Source of the DNA: Cladopsammia gracilis
Taxonomy: Eukaryota > Cnidaria > Anthozoa > Scleractinia > Dendrophylliidae
Reading direction: 5' to 3'
Assembly (NCBI GenBank): GCA_022457155.1
Contig: JAJGOT010000747.1
Coordinates: forward strand, 186,001 to 250,000
DNA length: 64,000 bases
Each line of letters starts with the position of its first letter. Positions within the stretch are counted from its first letter, which is position 1. Shown here piece by piece: positions 1 through 9,911 of the stretch. Below the pieces are notes generated by a model. The model was given only the letters and a program-made list of their open reading frames with translations. It was not told the origin of the DNA and did not search any database. The position numbers and the translations under genes were made by a program.

Positions 1-705
1 GACTTTCAATTATTCGCATAAACCTGCGTTTTGCGCCTTACGGTCTTTTCACTGTATTTTTTTGTGGACGCCAACTTGCTGTTAAAGACCCTTCCATTTA
101 TAAAATGGCCATGTTGAAGCCCACAGCAGGTGAATTGGATGAAGCAAAATTAAACTGTGTGCCGATGCACCGCGAAGTGGTCAAGTTCCTTTCGATTGGC
201 TTCACCATCGTATATTCATTGCATTTTCTCTATTTCTTTGGTTTCGTTGCGTTATTCCAAACATCGAAGAATTTCTTCACTACTTTTATGTCGCAGTGGA
301 TATTTTCTTGATGTTTGTATTCTCTTTCCCTTTGATCAACGTCACTATCAGTGACAGAAACAAATTGTTTCCTGGTTGTTCTTCCTTTTCCATTTCTGAT
401 ATAAAATTGCATCATTCTTGCAACCATTAAATTTATCTGAAATTCCAAGCTAAAGCGGCCGCGCGCGTAAACGGAAAGCTCAAATGTGATGGCTGATTTG
501 ATAGTAACTATGACAACATCGATATCTTCGCGTGTGAATGATAAAGCTAGTATCTTCACTTACGCGCTGAAGACATCTCCTTTTTTTGTAAATAGAGCAA
601 TTCTTGTATTTCCTTGATATTTATACAAAAAGAAATCATTTTCGCGAACTCGGCGCTAAAGCTCATCGTTGCTTATTAATCATTTCATATTCTCACTAAC
701 ATATA
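1..705. other. No supported gene
   Basis: Open frames here are short (up to about 109 codons), overlap on both strands and show no recognisable domain. I see no tRNA, terminal repeats or clear splice structure. Confidence 0.5.
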
Positions 706-995
706 TATAGAGCAGTTTTAATTTCAGCGTCGTAAAACCAAAACCAAAGTAATTACTCTGACCAATCACAGCAGTTGTAAACAATCCAATGAACCAATCA
801 GAGCTCGAAGCAAATACATGTCGGCGGCGCCAAGCGCGGGAAAACGCGTGCGAGCAAGTCACAATTGGTTTCGGTTTTACTTCTGATTGGACGAGAAAGT
901 GGCGCAAGATTTTTTAGCCAATCACAAAGCCTAGCAATGCAAAACCAAAGCAATTGTGTAATTACTTTGGACACTCAATTTAAAACTGCTCTATA
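706..995. mobile_element. MITE with TATAGAGCAGTTTTAA ends
   Basis: The left end TATAGAGCAGTTTTAA is mirrored by TTAAAACTGCTCTATA at the right. The inside is non-coding and holds CCAATCA-type motifs on both strands. The family is common in anthozoan genomes as I recall it. A TA target duplication is likely because both ends begin with TA. Confidence 0.75.
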
Positions 996-997
996 CA

Positions 998-1242
998 CCT
1001 AATTGCAATAACGTTGTCATAGAAAAATGAAAAATGTAAGAAACGAAAAATGAAAAAAGGCCAATAGGAATTAATTAGACATACAAATAACATTAGCCAC
1101 TGCACGCTTAATTTCAATTAGCAATAGCCGCTGCACGCTTAATCGTGCCGAGTGTCGCTGTGATGATAAAACTAATTAATTTATATCTGGCTTTTTTTCA
1201 TTTTTCATTTTTCATTTTTCTATGACAACGTTATTGTAACTA
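998..1242. mobile_element. Second MITE, ~40-bp terminal inverted repeats
   Basis: CCTAATTGCAATAACGTTGT followed by CATAGAAAAATGAAAAAT at the left is mirrored near 1203-1242 with a few mismatches. The inside is non-coding and contains a short direct repeat (TTAATTTCAATTAGCAATA-type) near 1108-1140. It lies directly beside the preceding MITE. Confidence 0.7.
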
Positions 1243-1614
1243 GGGGCATATGTATATATATATATATTTTTTTTTTTTGAAATAATAAAAGGAACTTACA
1301 AAAAATGAAGATAACAAATCTGCCAGTTGAAGCATTTCGTCACATGGCTGCTCTTGAGACTTTGTAAGTACCAATAATTAAGTACTAGCTAATAAATGGT
1401 CACACATTTTAAAACGTTTACTGGTTAATCCTTGCACGTGCGCGCAAATCTATACTCCAACCGTGTACAAGGAGAATATTTAACCTTTAGTAGATAGCCT
1501 GTGATGTGCTATGCAAGATAAATATTATGGATAATAGCACTGCTGGGGATCTGTGACGTCATGGAAAATGCAAAAATTGAGAACATTTTGTGCTATAATT
1601 AATCATTAATAAAC
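1243..1614. other. AT-rich spacer, no gene seen
   Basis: Contains a short TA/T tract near 1252-1280. A GT-rich donor-like site (TTTGTAAGTACC, ~1361) follows a short open stretch, but no exon can be supported. Confidence 0.4.
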
Positions 1615-2250
1615 AAACGGGGCATCATAAAATCTCTGTAAATTGACACAAACGGGGCAGTACAAAATCTCTGTAAATTGACACAAACGGGGCATCATAA
1701 AAACTCTGTAAATTGACACAAACGGGGGCACTATAAAATGTCTGTAAATTGACACAAACGGGGCACTATAAAATGTCTGTAAATTGACACAAACGGGGCA
1801 TCATAAAATCTGTGTAAATTGACACAAACGGGGCATCATAAAATCTCTGTAAATTGACACAAACGGGCATCATAAAAACTCTGTAAATTGACACAAACGG
1901 GGCACTATAAAATGTCTGTAAATTGGCACAAACGGGGCACTATAAAATGTCTGTAAATTGACACAAACGGGGCATCATAAAATCTGTGTAAATTGACACA
2001 AACGGGGCATCATAAAATCTCTGTAAATTGACACAAACGGGCATCATAAAAACTCTGTAAATTGACACAAACGGGGCACTATAAAATGTCTGTAAATTGA
2101 CACAAACGGGGCACTATAAAATGTCTGTAAATTGACACAAACGGGGCATCATAAAAACTCTGTAAATTGACACAAACGGGGCAGTACAAAATCTCTGTAA
2201 ATTGACACAAACGGGGCATCATAAAAACTCTGTAAATTGACACAAACGGG
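1615..2250. repeat. 35-bp minisatellite, about 18 units
   Basis: Near-identical units of 35 bp share TGTAAATTGACACAAACGGG. The segment after GGGG varies among a few states (CATCATAAAATCTC, CAGTACAAAATCTC, CATCATAAAAACTC, CACTATAAAATGTC), and the order of states recurs. This indicates higher-order duplication of blocks of units. Every unit is repeat with no unique spacer. Confidence 0.9.
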
Positions 2251-2388
2251 GGTAATTTCTTGGTGTTGCGGATGGTGTGATCACCAAATGACGTAAAACA
2301 AAAGATTCAAAACACACTGAACAATACCCACACCACAACACAAAAGCTAACCAACAATGACTTCCGCAACACCAAGAAACACCCCAAA
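2249..2388. mobile_element. Small hairpin MITE inside the 35-bp array
   Basis: TTTCTTGGTGTTGCGGA at about 2256 is mirrored by TCCGCAACACCAAGAAA near 2363-2380. Degenerate 35-bp repeat material resumes after it, so it interrupts the array. Confidence 0.6.
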
Positions 2389-2756
2389 CGGGGCATTATA
2401 AAATATCTGCAAATTGACACTGATGATGATGTAAACTGGGCATCACAAAATCTCTGTAAATTGACGCAAATGAGTAAAACTGACTAATTTTTCTTTTAGT
2501 AAAGTAGGCATTTTCCTCGATATTTTTAGTTAGTTTACTTGAACTTTGACTTAAATATTTAATCTCACATTGAGTTGAAACAACTCCTTATTTTGAGAAA
2601 ATCAAGTGGAAGTCAGTTTTACTCAAACATACGATTAAAAACTTACTCACCACAGTGAGTATTAAAGTGCTTCTCGATCTCACTAAAATTCAAAATATGT
2701 GTTTATTCTTAACCCAATAAAGTGAGTTGTTGAAACAACTCTTTATTTTGAGTGAA
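2389..2756. repeat. Degenerate array tail and a direct repeat
   Basis: Two diverged 35-bp units occur at about 2388-2470. GTTGAAACAACTC followed by TTATTTTGAG occurs at about 2574 and again near 2733. No gene seen. Confidence 0.5.
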
Positions 2757-3713
2757 CTTAGGGAGGGACCATTATTTTTCTGGAGCTGGGGAGGGGGGAG
2801 GGGGGATGAGAAATTTTCCTCTGCAAACAATTTTTTTTTAATTTATGTGCCTCTGCAATCATTTTTTCCAAGAACACCTTCCTGCATTTTTTTTTCATTT
2901 TTTACAGTGCTATCTTCTCTGGTGCTAAAAAGAATTTAGATAAGCTATTTTTCGAAAAAAAAAATCAATAGGGCTATAGCCAGTTATTTTGGCCACATAC
3001 GCTCCTTGTAATTTATAGTTTGATGTTCCTTTATACATGATTCACCGTTTTAATCCTACGTAGCTACTGGCGCAAACAGGGCATACGACAGGAAATCAGG
3101 CAAAGGGAGTAGCAGGCTTTTTCGCGATTCCACAGTACCGAAGTCCTGATCCTCTTCTGACGTTGTTCCCACAGGCCATCATACTTGTACCACCCGGCCT
3201 AGCTGTGGTACCAGCGGTGAAGGCAGTTGCTGATTTAAAATGATTCCCATCGCCATAGGTTACATTACTCGGCCAAATAACTGGCTTGTAAACGGTTATT
3301 GACCCATTAGCTTTGATGGTGATATCGTCAGGAAGATGACAGACTTCTGAAACTCGCCTATTTCTCGGACAGAATGTCAACGTTAAATGGCAAGGCAAGC
3401 CGCATTCCTTGAATGAAAACCCGTTGAGATTCTGACCTTAAGCTCTGGCACAACGAAGAGTTTTTTGGCTGCCTTTTGCGAAGGCAAGGTGAAGGAGTTG
3501 TCTTGTGCAGCCAAATGGAAAGAATCATCACAGCAATATTCAGTTTTGGAACTAATATTTTTAATAATTTATCTGACTTCTCTGCACACACATTTTTTTT
3601 TACACATATCGTGATTGCAAACAATTTATTTTGTCTTTTCAGGCCCTGCAAACAATTTTTTTCAATATTTCTCATCCCCCCCCCCTCCAGAAAAATAATG
3701 GTCCGTTTCTTAG
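2757..3713. mobile_element. Inverted-repeat element of unknown class
   Basis: GGACCATTATTTTTCTGG at 2766 is mirrored by CCAGAAAAATAATGGTCC ending at 3704. The similarity continues inward through the G-run and GCAAACAATTTTT. The interior has overlapping minus-strand open frames at 3096-3753 without a transposase signature. It may be a non-autonomous derivative that picked up other sequence. Confidence 0.6.
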
Positions 3714-3759
3714 TAACAGTCCGACATCTATTCCAACGAGAGCAAAAGCACACACATAA

Positions 3760-4523
3760 GAGATTGCCGCTTCAAGTTCGCAAGCGAGCGCGGTAAAAAA
3801 AAAAGGTTTCATTCAAAGAAAAAAATATTTTAAAATACAAGACACAGCTTAGTTCAACGGCGGTTGTGTACCATTTGGACAACAAATCTTTACTTCACAT
3901 GTCAATGAAAAAAGTGAAAACCGGTGACGGGCACAAAGCTGACACAGCAGTTTAATATTTTAGCCTTGCCTAAACAGCTCTTGAAAGAGGTATTTTTAAA
4001 GCCTGGATTTACCTGGAACGGAAATAGGAATGATTTCCGAAGAACGAGAGATTCAAAAGAAATCCATTATGGTGAATAAAATAAAATAAAATAAATCAAA
4101 GGCAATCATCAAAGCAATTTTCCGTTAGGCCGCTTGGCCGTTGGGCCGAGAGGTCTTGGGTGCGAATTTATCATGCGCGAGAGAGTCATTCCCGGCGGGC
4201 AGTTCGTGTTGGCGCTTCTTTCAACGAACTTTTAATTTTGCTGGTTGCTTTCAGTGCTCAAAACTTCACTTGCTTTTAAAACTTGTGATTTGAGCCTTTT
4301 TCTCGTTCCACGTTTTCTGAATAAGCTGCATGCAATGTTTTTACAACATATCAACGATCGCTATGCATACGATTCCTTCCAACCTACATGCATGCATCGT
4401 CAAGTCAAATTTCACCGCCATGACAGTTGGGTAGTTCTTTCATGCTACACCAATTCCAGATCTTCATTCTTGCTGCCCTTGTGTTCCCAAAGGTAAGTAA
4501 GGTTACGTTAACAATGTAAACCA
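3760..4523. other. No supported gene
   Basis: AT-rich single-copy-looking DNA with a short (AAAAT)n run near 4076-4095. One short open frame at 4245-4496 has no domain signature. Confidence 0.4.
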
Positions 4524-5195
4524 CAACCATCGCCACAGACAAGGTTTGAAAGCGGATTCTGGTAGAGAAAGACCTCCTGAACAACGCCTGCTACTTCGTC
4601 TGGTCGATTTGTGGTATAGGTTACGAGTTAACGGGCTATTTATATCTTGGCCCAAATACCACAGGGTACCCACGTCTGATTTTTTGAAAAATATTAATAA
4701 AATACGTTAAAACAATCGATTCGTTCTCGTTTCTTTTTATTTATCACTTTTATTTGAGCGTGCACACCACAACTCATAAAAATAAGTGCTAACTTCGAAC
4801 CTTCCTACTGCGCATGTCACAAGTTCAGTCACAAACAACTATCGTTCAATGTCACAGGCGTTGTCGGCTTCCTTAAGTCATTCAATTCAACCTTTCTATT
4901 TGTATATTTTTCGAATCTACTGGTTACTTAATAGTTCATCTGTTCAATGTTTCGGTTTCGATTAATGTAGATGTCACTCAGTTCGTATAGAAATAACACA
5001 GGGTACCCAAAGTCTAATTTTTGAAGAAGAAAAAAATATTGGTCCAAGTTCGGATTTGAACAATGATGATTTGAAATGTTATTATCCTAAAAAAAGTAAA
5101 TAATCCAGAAGTGCAATAAATTTAATAAAGAGATTGTGATTAGATCTTTATATCAAGACCTAGCCTGGTTTCCGTGCTCATCAAAGCGAGGCTCA

Positions 5196-5207
5196 CAAGA
5201 TGGCGGC
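5196..5207 (+). promoter_or_regulatory. YY1-type motif at putative first exon
   Basis: CAAGATGGCGGC matches the well-known AAGATGGCGGC YY1 start-site motif. It overlaps a candidate ATG at 5200 followed by a strong splice donor (CT/GTAAGT at 5234/5235). This suggests a tiny first coding exon spliced to the gene near 5.7 kb. The splice is inferred. Confidence 0.4.
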
Positions 5208-5907
5208 GCCCATGGACACGACACTGTTATGGCTGTAAGTATGGCATTTCTTTCTGATTTGGCGATCTAATATGGGCTCACATAATAATGACTAGTTGAT
5301 ATTTAAGTTTAGAACCATTCAAAACAAATCATTCACTTTGTGTGTCGAGAAAATAACTCTTTTCTAGAATGAGTCTTGTCTTTTGTCAACCTTCCTAATA
5401 CACGACTCTCCACTGTTTGTAAGCGTCCCGAATGTAGAAAATACATTACAATAAGGTATTTTCAGTCGATAACACAGGGAATAGTTGCCCAGTTTTACCA
5501 TGTTTAGTTTCTTTGTTAGTCATAACCACAGGTTTTCTTATAAACATTCTCAAAATACCTTTTTGATAAGCTACAAGAATAGCATTTCTAAAAACATAAC
5601 AATCGCTTTCGTTCAGTGCGATTCAGCTGAAATCTCATACAAATGTTATCTTTTCAAAAGTGACATAATCATGATTATGGGTCTATACTTTTCACTTTAT
5701 CTTTCATTTAAAGCTAAACCATCTTGATAATTCTCCAAATGGCAAGTCAACCAAAGCGACGGTGTCCCTTGAAAAATGTATCATTTGTCAGGCTGACAAA
5801 GGGAATGATATACTCAGAAGAGCGAAAGAATCCTTCTTGAGAGCAAAGTATCCGCGCTTCCGCTACTTCAATCTTTTGCAAATGACACGGTTTACCTTGT
5901 TGATGGC

Positions 5908-7296
5908 ATGGCTTTGGTTCAGGCGATGAAACTAGCAGGAAGCAGCTGTTTTGGTGAAGTGGCAGAGAAGTACTACAAGGCCATCACTGCGCCACTTTGT
6001 CATGCAACCGAAGTTCATGTAGTGTTTGACCAGTATTGGGACGTCTCCATTAAAGCTGGCGAGCGTGAACGACGACGTGAACAAAGTGATACGCTAGAAG
6101 TTAAGATCCATGGACCAACGACTCCAGCCCCAAAGCAGTGGACCAAGTACATACCTAATCCCACCAACAAGGTTAACCTTTGCAACTTCTTGTCGGAGTC
6201 CTTCTGTGATCTGGGTAAACAGCTGCTCCCACCGAACAAGGCACTTGTCATTGGAGGCGGATTCAAGAATGGCAGACGAGCTGTGATGATTAGACGTGGT
6301 TACTGTGACGACATCGATGATCTTGAATCAGACCACGAGGAAGCAGATACAAGGTATCTAATCATTTCAGGGAGCAGACTTGAGACGTGTTATCATACTG
6401 AATTAGAAATCCATTTGAAAACATATTCTATGTTACTAATTTTTAGTTCCTGTTTCAGGCTACTGTTACACGCTATGCATTCTTCAAGATCTCATCCGGA
6501 TTGTCGCGTCATCGTGCAGTCGCCAGACACCGATGTCCTGATCCTTAGCGTGTCACATTTTTCCAGCGTGAACGCCGCTGAATTCTGGTTCAAGACTGGC
6601 ATCAAAGATCGTCTGCGCTATGTTCCCGTTCATGAGTTGTCATTCCTACTGGGAGAGAAGTTGTGTCGCGCACTTCCTTCCTATCACGCAATTACAGGAT
6701 GTGACTCCACCAGCGCTCTGGACAAAGTAGGGAAGAAGAAACACTGGCCAGCGTTTGAGGAGAGTGAACAACACCAAGAGAGTCTAGGTCTATTGGGAAC
6801 AGAAAGAAGACTGAGTGACGTCGTCGCCTCAAGGTGTGAAGCATTCGTGTGCGACCTCTATCCTTTCCGCAGGAGAAATGTGCGCACGACGGACGAGCTG
6901 AGGTATCTTCTTTTCTGTCAGAAAAAGGCCAAGAATGAATGCCTTCCGCCGACGTCAGATTCTCTCCTCCAGCACCTGAAGCGTGCCAATCATCAAACAT
7001 TCGTGTGGCGAAAGGCACTTAATGCCATCCAAGATCTACCAGAGCCAGCAGGAAATGGATGGGTCATGGAAGAAACATGCCTGAAGCCAGTTTTCATGAC
7101 CAAAGATCCAGCGCCGGCAAGTCTGTTAGAACTAACAACATGCGGGTGCAAAAGCGGATGTGAAACCAACTGCTCCTGCAACAACACAGGCTTGTCCTGT
7201 TCCGAGTCATGCTACTGTATGGCAAGCAGCGACGTATGCAGGAACCCACACGGCGTTATCTATGATGATTCCAGCGACGAATCTGATGACGAATAA
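5908..7296 (+). CDS. PIN/FEN-like protein with C-terminal CXC domain
   Basis: The 462-codon frame reads through an apparent 105-nt in-frame intron at 6354-6458 (AAG/GTATCT donor, TTTCAG/G acceptor). Removing it restores the motif HEEADTR-LLLHA. Acidic signatures in order are VDGMAL just at the start, VVFDQYWD (~residue 40), HEEADTR, PDTDVLIL (~residue 209) and ITGCDSTSA (~residue 265), an arrangement typical of PIN/FEN1-type nuclease folds. The C-terminus has clustered cysteines (CGCKSGCETNCSC...) of the tesmin/TSO1 CXC zinc-binding type and an acidic tail. Coding similarity continues upstream of the ATG (SERILLES..., ~5817-5907) but is out of frame with the CIICQ-containing stretch before it, so the 5' part is either spliced or frameshifted. 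Similar proteins are widespread and uncharacterised in cnidarians. Confidence 0.75.
   Translation: MALVQAMKLAGSSCFGEVAEKYYKAITAPLCHATEVHVVFDQYWDVSIKAGERERRREQSDTLEVKIHGPTTPAPKQWTKYIPNPTNKVNLCNFLSESFCDLGKQLLPPNKALVIGGGFKNGRRAVMIRRGYCDDIDDLESDHEEADTRYLIISGSRLETCYHTELEIHLKTYSMLLIFSSCFRLLLHAMHSSRSHPDCRVIVQSPDTDVLILSVSHFSSVNAAEFWFKTGIKDRLRYVPVHELSFLLGEKLCRALPSYHAITGCDSTSALDKVGKKKHWPAFEESEQHQESLGLLGTERRLSDVVASRCEAFVCDLYPFRRRNVRTTDELRYLLFCQKKAKNECLPPTSDSLLQHLKRANHQTFVWRKALNAIQDLPEPAGNGWVMEETCLKPVFMTKDPAPASLLELTTCGCKSGCETNCSCNNTGLSCSESCYCMASSDVCRNPHGVIYDDSSDESDDE
6354..6458 (+). other. Probable 105-nt intron
   Basis: It has GTATCT...TTTCAG borders. Its translation is hydrophobic filler that breaks a conserved motif, and excision preserves the frame because the length is a multiple of three. 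Confidence 0.7.
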
Positions 7297-8239
7297 AACG
7301 AACTCCGGATACTTGAAGTCAGAGACACTTTAACGATATTAGTAAATACAGTGGTACTTCTATGAAGCGGCGGCCACTTTTAAAAGGCGGCCAAAAATAT
7401 AGTATTTCTCAATCAAGTAAGAAATACCCACATACCTATATATTCAGCTGCCAACATCTCTGCAGCCGAGGCGTTGCTTCTTAGAGGTACCACTATGTTA
7501 GAGAGATTTCGGGGATAGAACGCGGTTCAAAGAGCAGAAAAGGAATTGTGGCCTGGTCACATGCTAGTTAGTTATGACATGCGCAGTAGAAAAGTTTGTA
7601 GTTAGCACTTGTTTTTATGAGTTGTAGTGTGTACGCTCAAATGAAAGTGACAAACGTCAAGAAACGAAAAACGATGTGAGAAATATTCAGTGATATAAAA
7701 CGTTTCAAAAGAGCAGATAAAGAGTATGTCGTTGAACGGCAGTTTGTTGTGACATGCACAGTAGGAGGGTTTGTAGTTATTACTGATGTTATATGAGTTG
7801 AAGTGTGTACAACAAATGAAAAGTGACAAGCGTAATACAAAGAAACGAAAAGTGATGTGAGAAATATTTAAGTGATAGAAAACGTTTCAAAGTGAAAGTA
7901 GCAGCAGACTATCGGTCTTGTCATCGTCAGTTATTTGTGACATGCGCAGTAGGAAGGTTCGAAGTTAGCACTTATTTTTATGAGTTGTGGTGTGCACGCT
8001 CAAATAAAAGTGATAAATAAAAAGAAACGAGAACGAATCGATTGTTTTAACGTATTTTATTAATATTTTTCAAAAAATCAGACGTGGGTACCCTGTGGTA
8101 TTTGGGCCAAGATACAAATAGCCCGTTAACTCGTAACCTATACCACAAATCGACCAGACGAAGTAGCAGGCGTTGTTCAGGAGGTCTTTCTCTACCAGGA
8201 TCCGCTTTCAAACCTTGTCTGTGGCGATGGTTGAACGGA

Positions 8240-8626
8240 ACGTGTGTTTGCTCCTCGACTATACGAGCTCACAGTCTTCACAAGGGATTTTATTTCACGT
8301 TGTATTTTGTTTAGTCTTTTGCTTTTGTCCTTGTGCATCGGTAAACCAGAAAACCAGGACAGATCCAATTTGAATAAATCAGCTTATAAGAAACTAAAAC
8401 TTTTATTTTAATATTCCTTTCAATCTTGCAATTCTGCTCAAGTGATGTTGATTTTTAACATGAAGTACATGTACATGTAGAGTATTATCTACTTCTTATT
8501 TGCTGGGGCCTTTGCCGTCCATGCTTAGGAAACCATGCTGTAGGCCATAAGACCACTGACTTGTTATGTACACATGCTAAATTGTTGGAGGTAAAACCTT
8601 TGGAAAAGGTGAACATTGCTCAGTTA
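8240..8626. other. No supported gene
   Basis: Flank of the preceding element. It contains a TACATGTACATGTA palindromic run near 8466, a motif that recurs many times over the next 5 kb. Confidence 0.4.
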
Positions 8627-9005
8627 ATAGACCTTTCCACGGTTTTTTCAACTTTTGATATTGGCCATGTAGCGAGAATCTAACGACACTGCTGGAAAGA
8701 GCACCTCAAAATTAGTAAAATAGCCAGGTTTGTGAGTCGTATCTTGTAAAATCGCAAAGTTATAGCTTCGCGAAGTCAGGAAATTTTACAGACGTTTGTA
8801 TGCTGGGGGGCAAGTTTGTGCCCCCCAGCATACAAACTTCTGTAAAATTCCCCGACTTCGCGAAGCTATAACTTTGCGATTTTACAAGATACGACTCACA
8901 AACTTGGCTATTTTACTAATTTTGAGGTGCTCTTTCGAGCAATGTCGTTAGATTCCCGCTACATAGCCAATATCAAAAGTTGGAAAAAACCGTGGAAGGG
9001 TCTAT
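8627..9005. mobile_element. Near-perfect 379-bp fold-back element
   Basis: ATAGACCTTTCCACGG at the left is mirrored by CCGTGGAAGGGTCTAT at the right. The arms match almost along their whole length and meet at a GGGGGGCA/TGCCCCCC centre near 8816. Non-coding. Confidence 0.85.
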
Positions 9006-9030
9006 CAGTACCAAAAATGACAATAGTCAT

Positions 9031-9911
9031 TTCAGGGACATATACAAAACATGGACCATGTGTACATGGACCACCTGATGGATCACATTTAATTTTTGTC
9101 AGTTTTATTTTTTTTTTATAAATTTTTCTGTCAGTATATGCGGACTAGGTACAGGGTATAAAACGCAGTCTTCAGTTTAAATAAATATGGCATTCAACAT
9201 CAAGTAGCAACATCAAGACACAAGTACATGTAGAACAAGAACTAGAAGGATTGGACCAAGTCCCAAGCGACTATAATTATGGGATGCAGACAATCCCATG
9301 TGCTTTTCTTTTGGATTCGTTGTGCATGTGCTTGTATTGATAGGCCTGGTGGAGTATAAACAAACGCATGAACAAGCAACCATACTGATGAATGTCGGAA
9401 CAAGATAAAGATTGCTTTTGTTTGTTATTATTTCTAAACAGTTAGTATGGTACTGGCTTTGGCATGTGTTTGTTTATACTCCACTAGACTTTGTTTTATC
9501 TGAACCCAAAAGAAAAGCACATGGGATTGTCTGCATCCCATAATACATGTACATGTAATAGCACACTGTAGCTTGGGACTTGGCCCAGTCCTTCTTGTTC
9601 TACATCGTCAACAAAAATGTTGGGAGAGCACTAAAACTTCACATGCTCCTGCCCCAACAGTACCAGCCAGGAATCAGGCTGCATACATTTTATAAAATAC
9701 AATGTTGACAAAAGCATGAAATAGTAGGAAGTTAAATATTGATGTTGAATGCCATATTTATTTAAACTTAAGACTGTGTTTTATACCCGGTTCTCAGCCT
9801 GCAGTCCATCCTTTAGACTGACAGAAAAATTTGGAAAAAAAAATTAAAATTGACAAAAAGTAGGGGTGGTCCATGGACCTGGGTCCATGTTTTGTAAACG
9901 TCCTCAGTTCA
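9031..9911. mobile_element. Fold-back element, ~880 bp
   Basis: The left arm (ACAAAACATGGACC near 9045, TATGGCATTCAACATCAA near 9187, CAATCCCATGTGCTTTTCTT near 9291) is mirrored in reverse order near 9515-9545, 9740-9760 and 9880-9905. No open frame. It lies only ~25 bp from the previous palindrome. Confidence 0.75.

Larger units (their letters stand above)
4524..8233 (+). mobile_element. Inverted-repeat element carrying a PIN-like/CXC gene
   Basis: The sequence from 4524 to about 4830 is mirrored at about 7930-8233, including CAACCATCGCCACAGACAAG at the very ends, a GGGTACCCACGTCTGATTTT block and CCTACTGCGCATGTCAC. Three diverged copies of a ~180-bp block (each with GACATGCRCAGTAG) lie at about 7575, 7752 and 7938, giving repeated subterminal sequence. 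No target duplication was resolved. The single gene inside makes this an autonomous or once-autonomous DNA element of a class I cannot name. Confidence 0.75.

Noticed and set aside
1615..2250. CRISPR-like array of ~35-bp repeats
   Set aside because: Units abut without unique spacers and the context is animal transposon DNA, so it is a minisatellite.
3096..3753. Two minus-strand frames (100 and 131 codons)
   Set aside because: No domain, no splice structure and they lie inside an inverted-repeat element. They may be captured exon debris but this cannot be shown.
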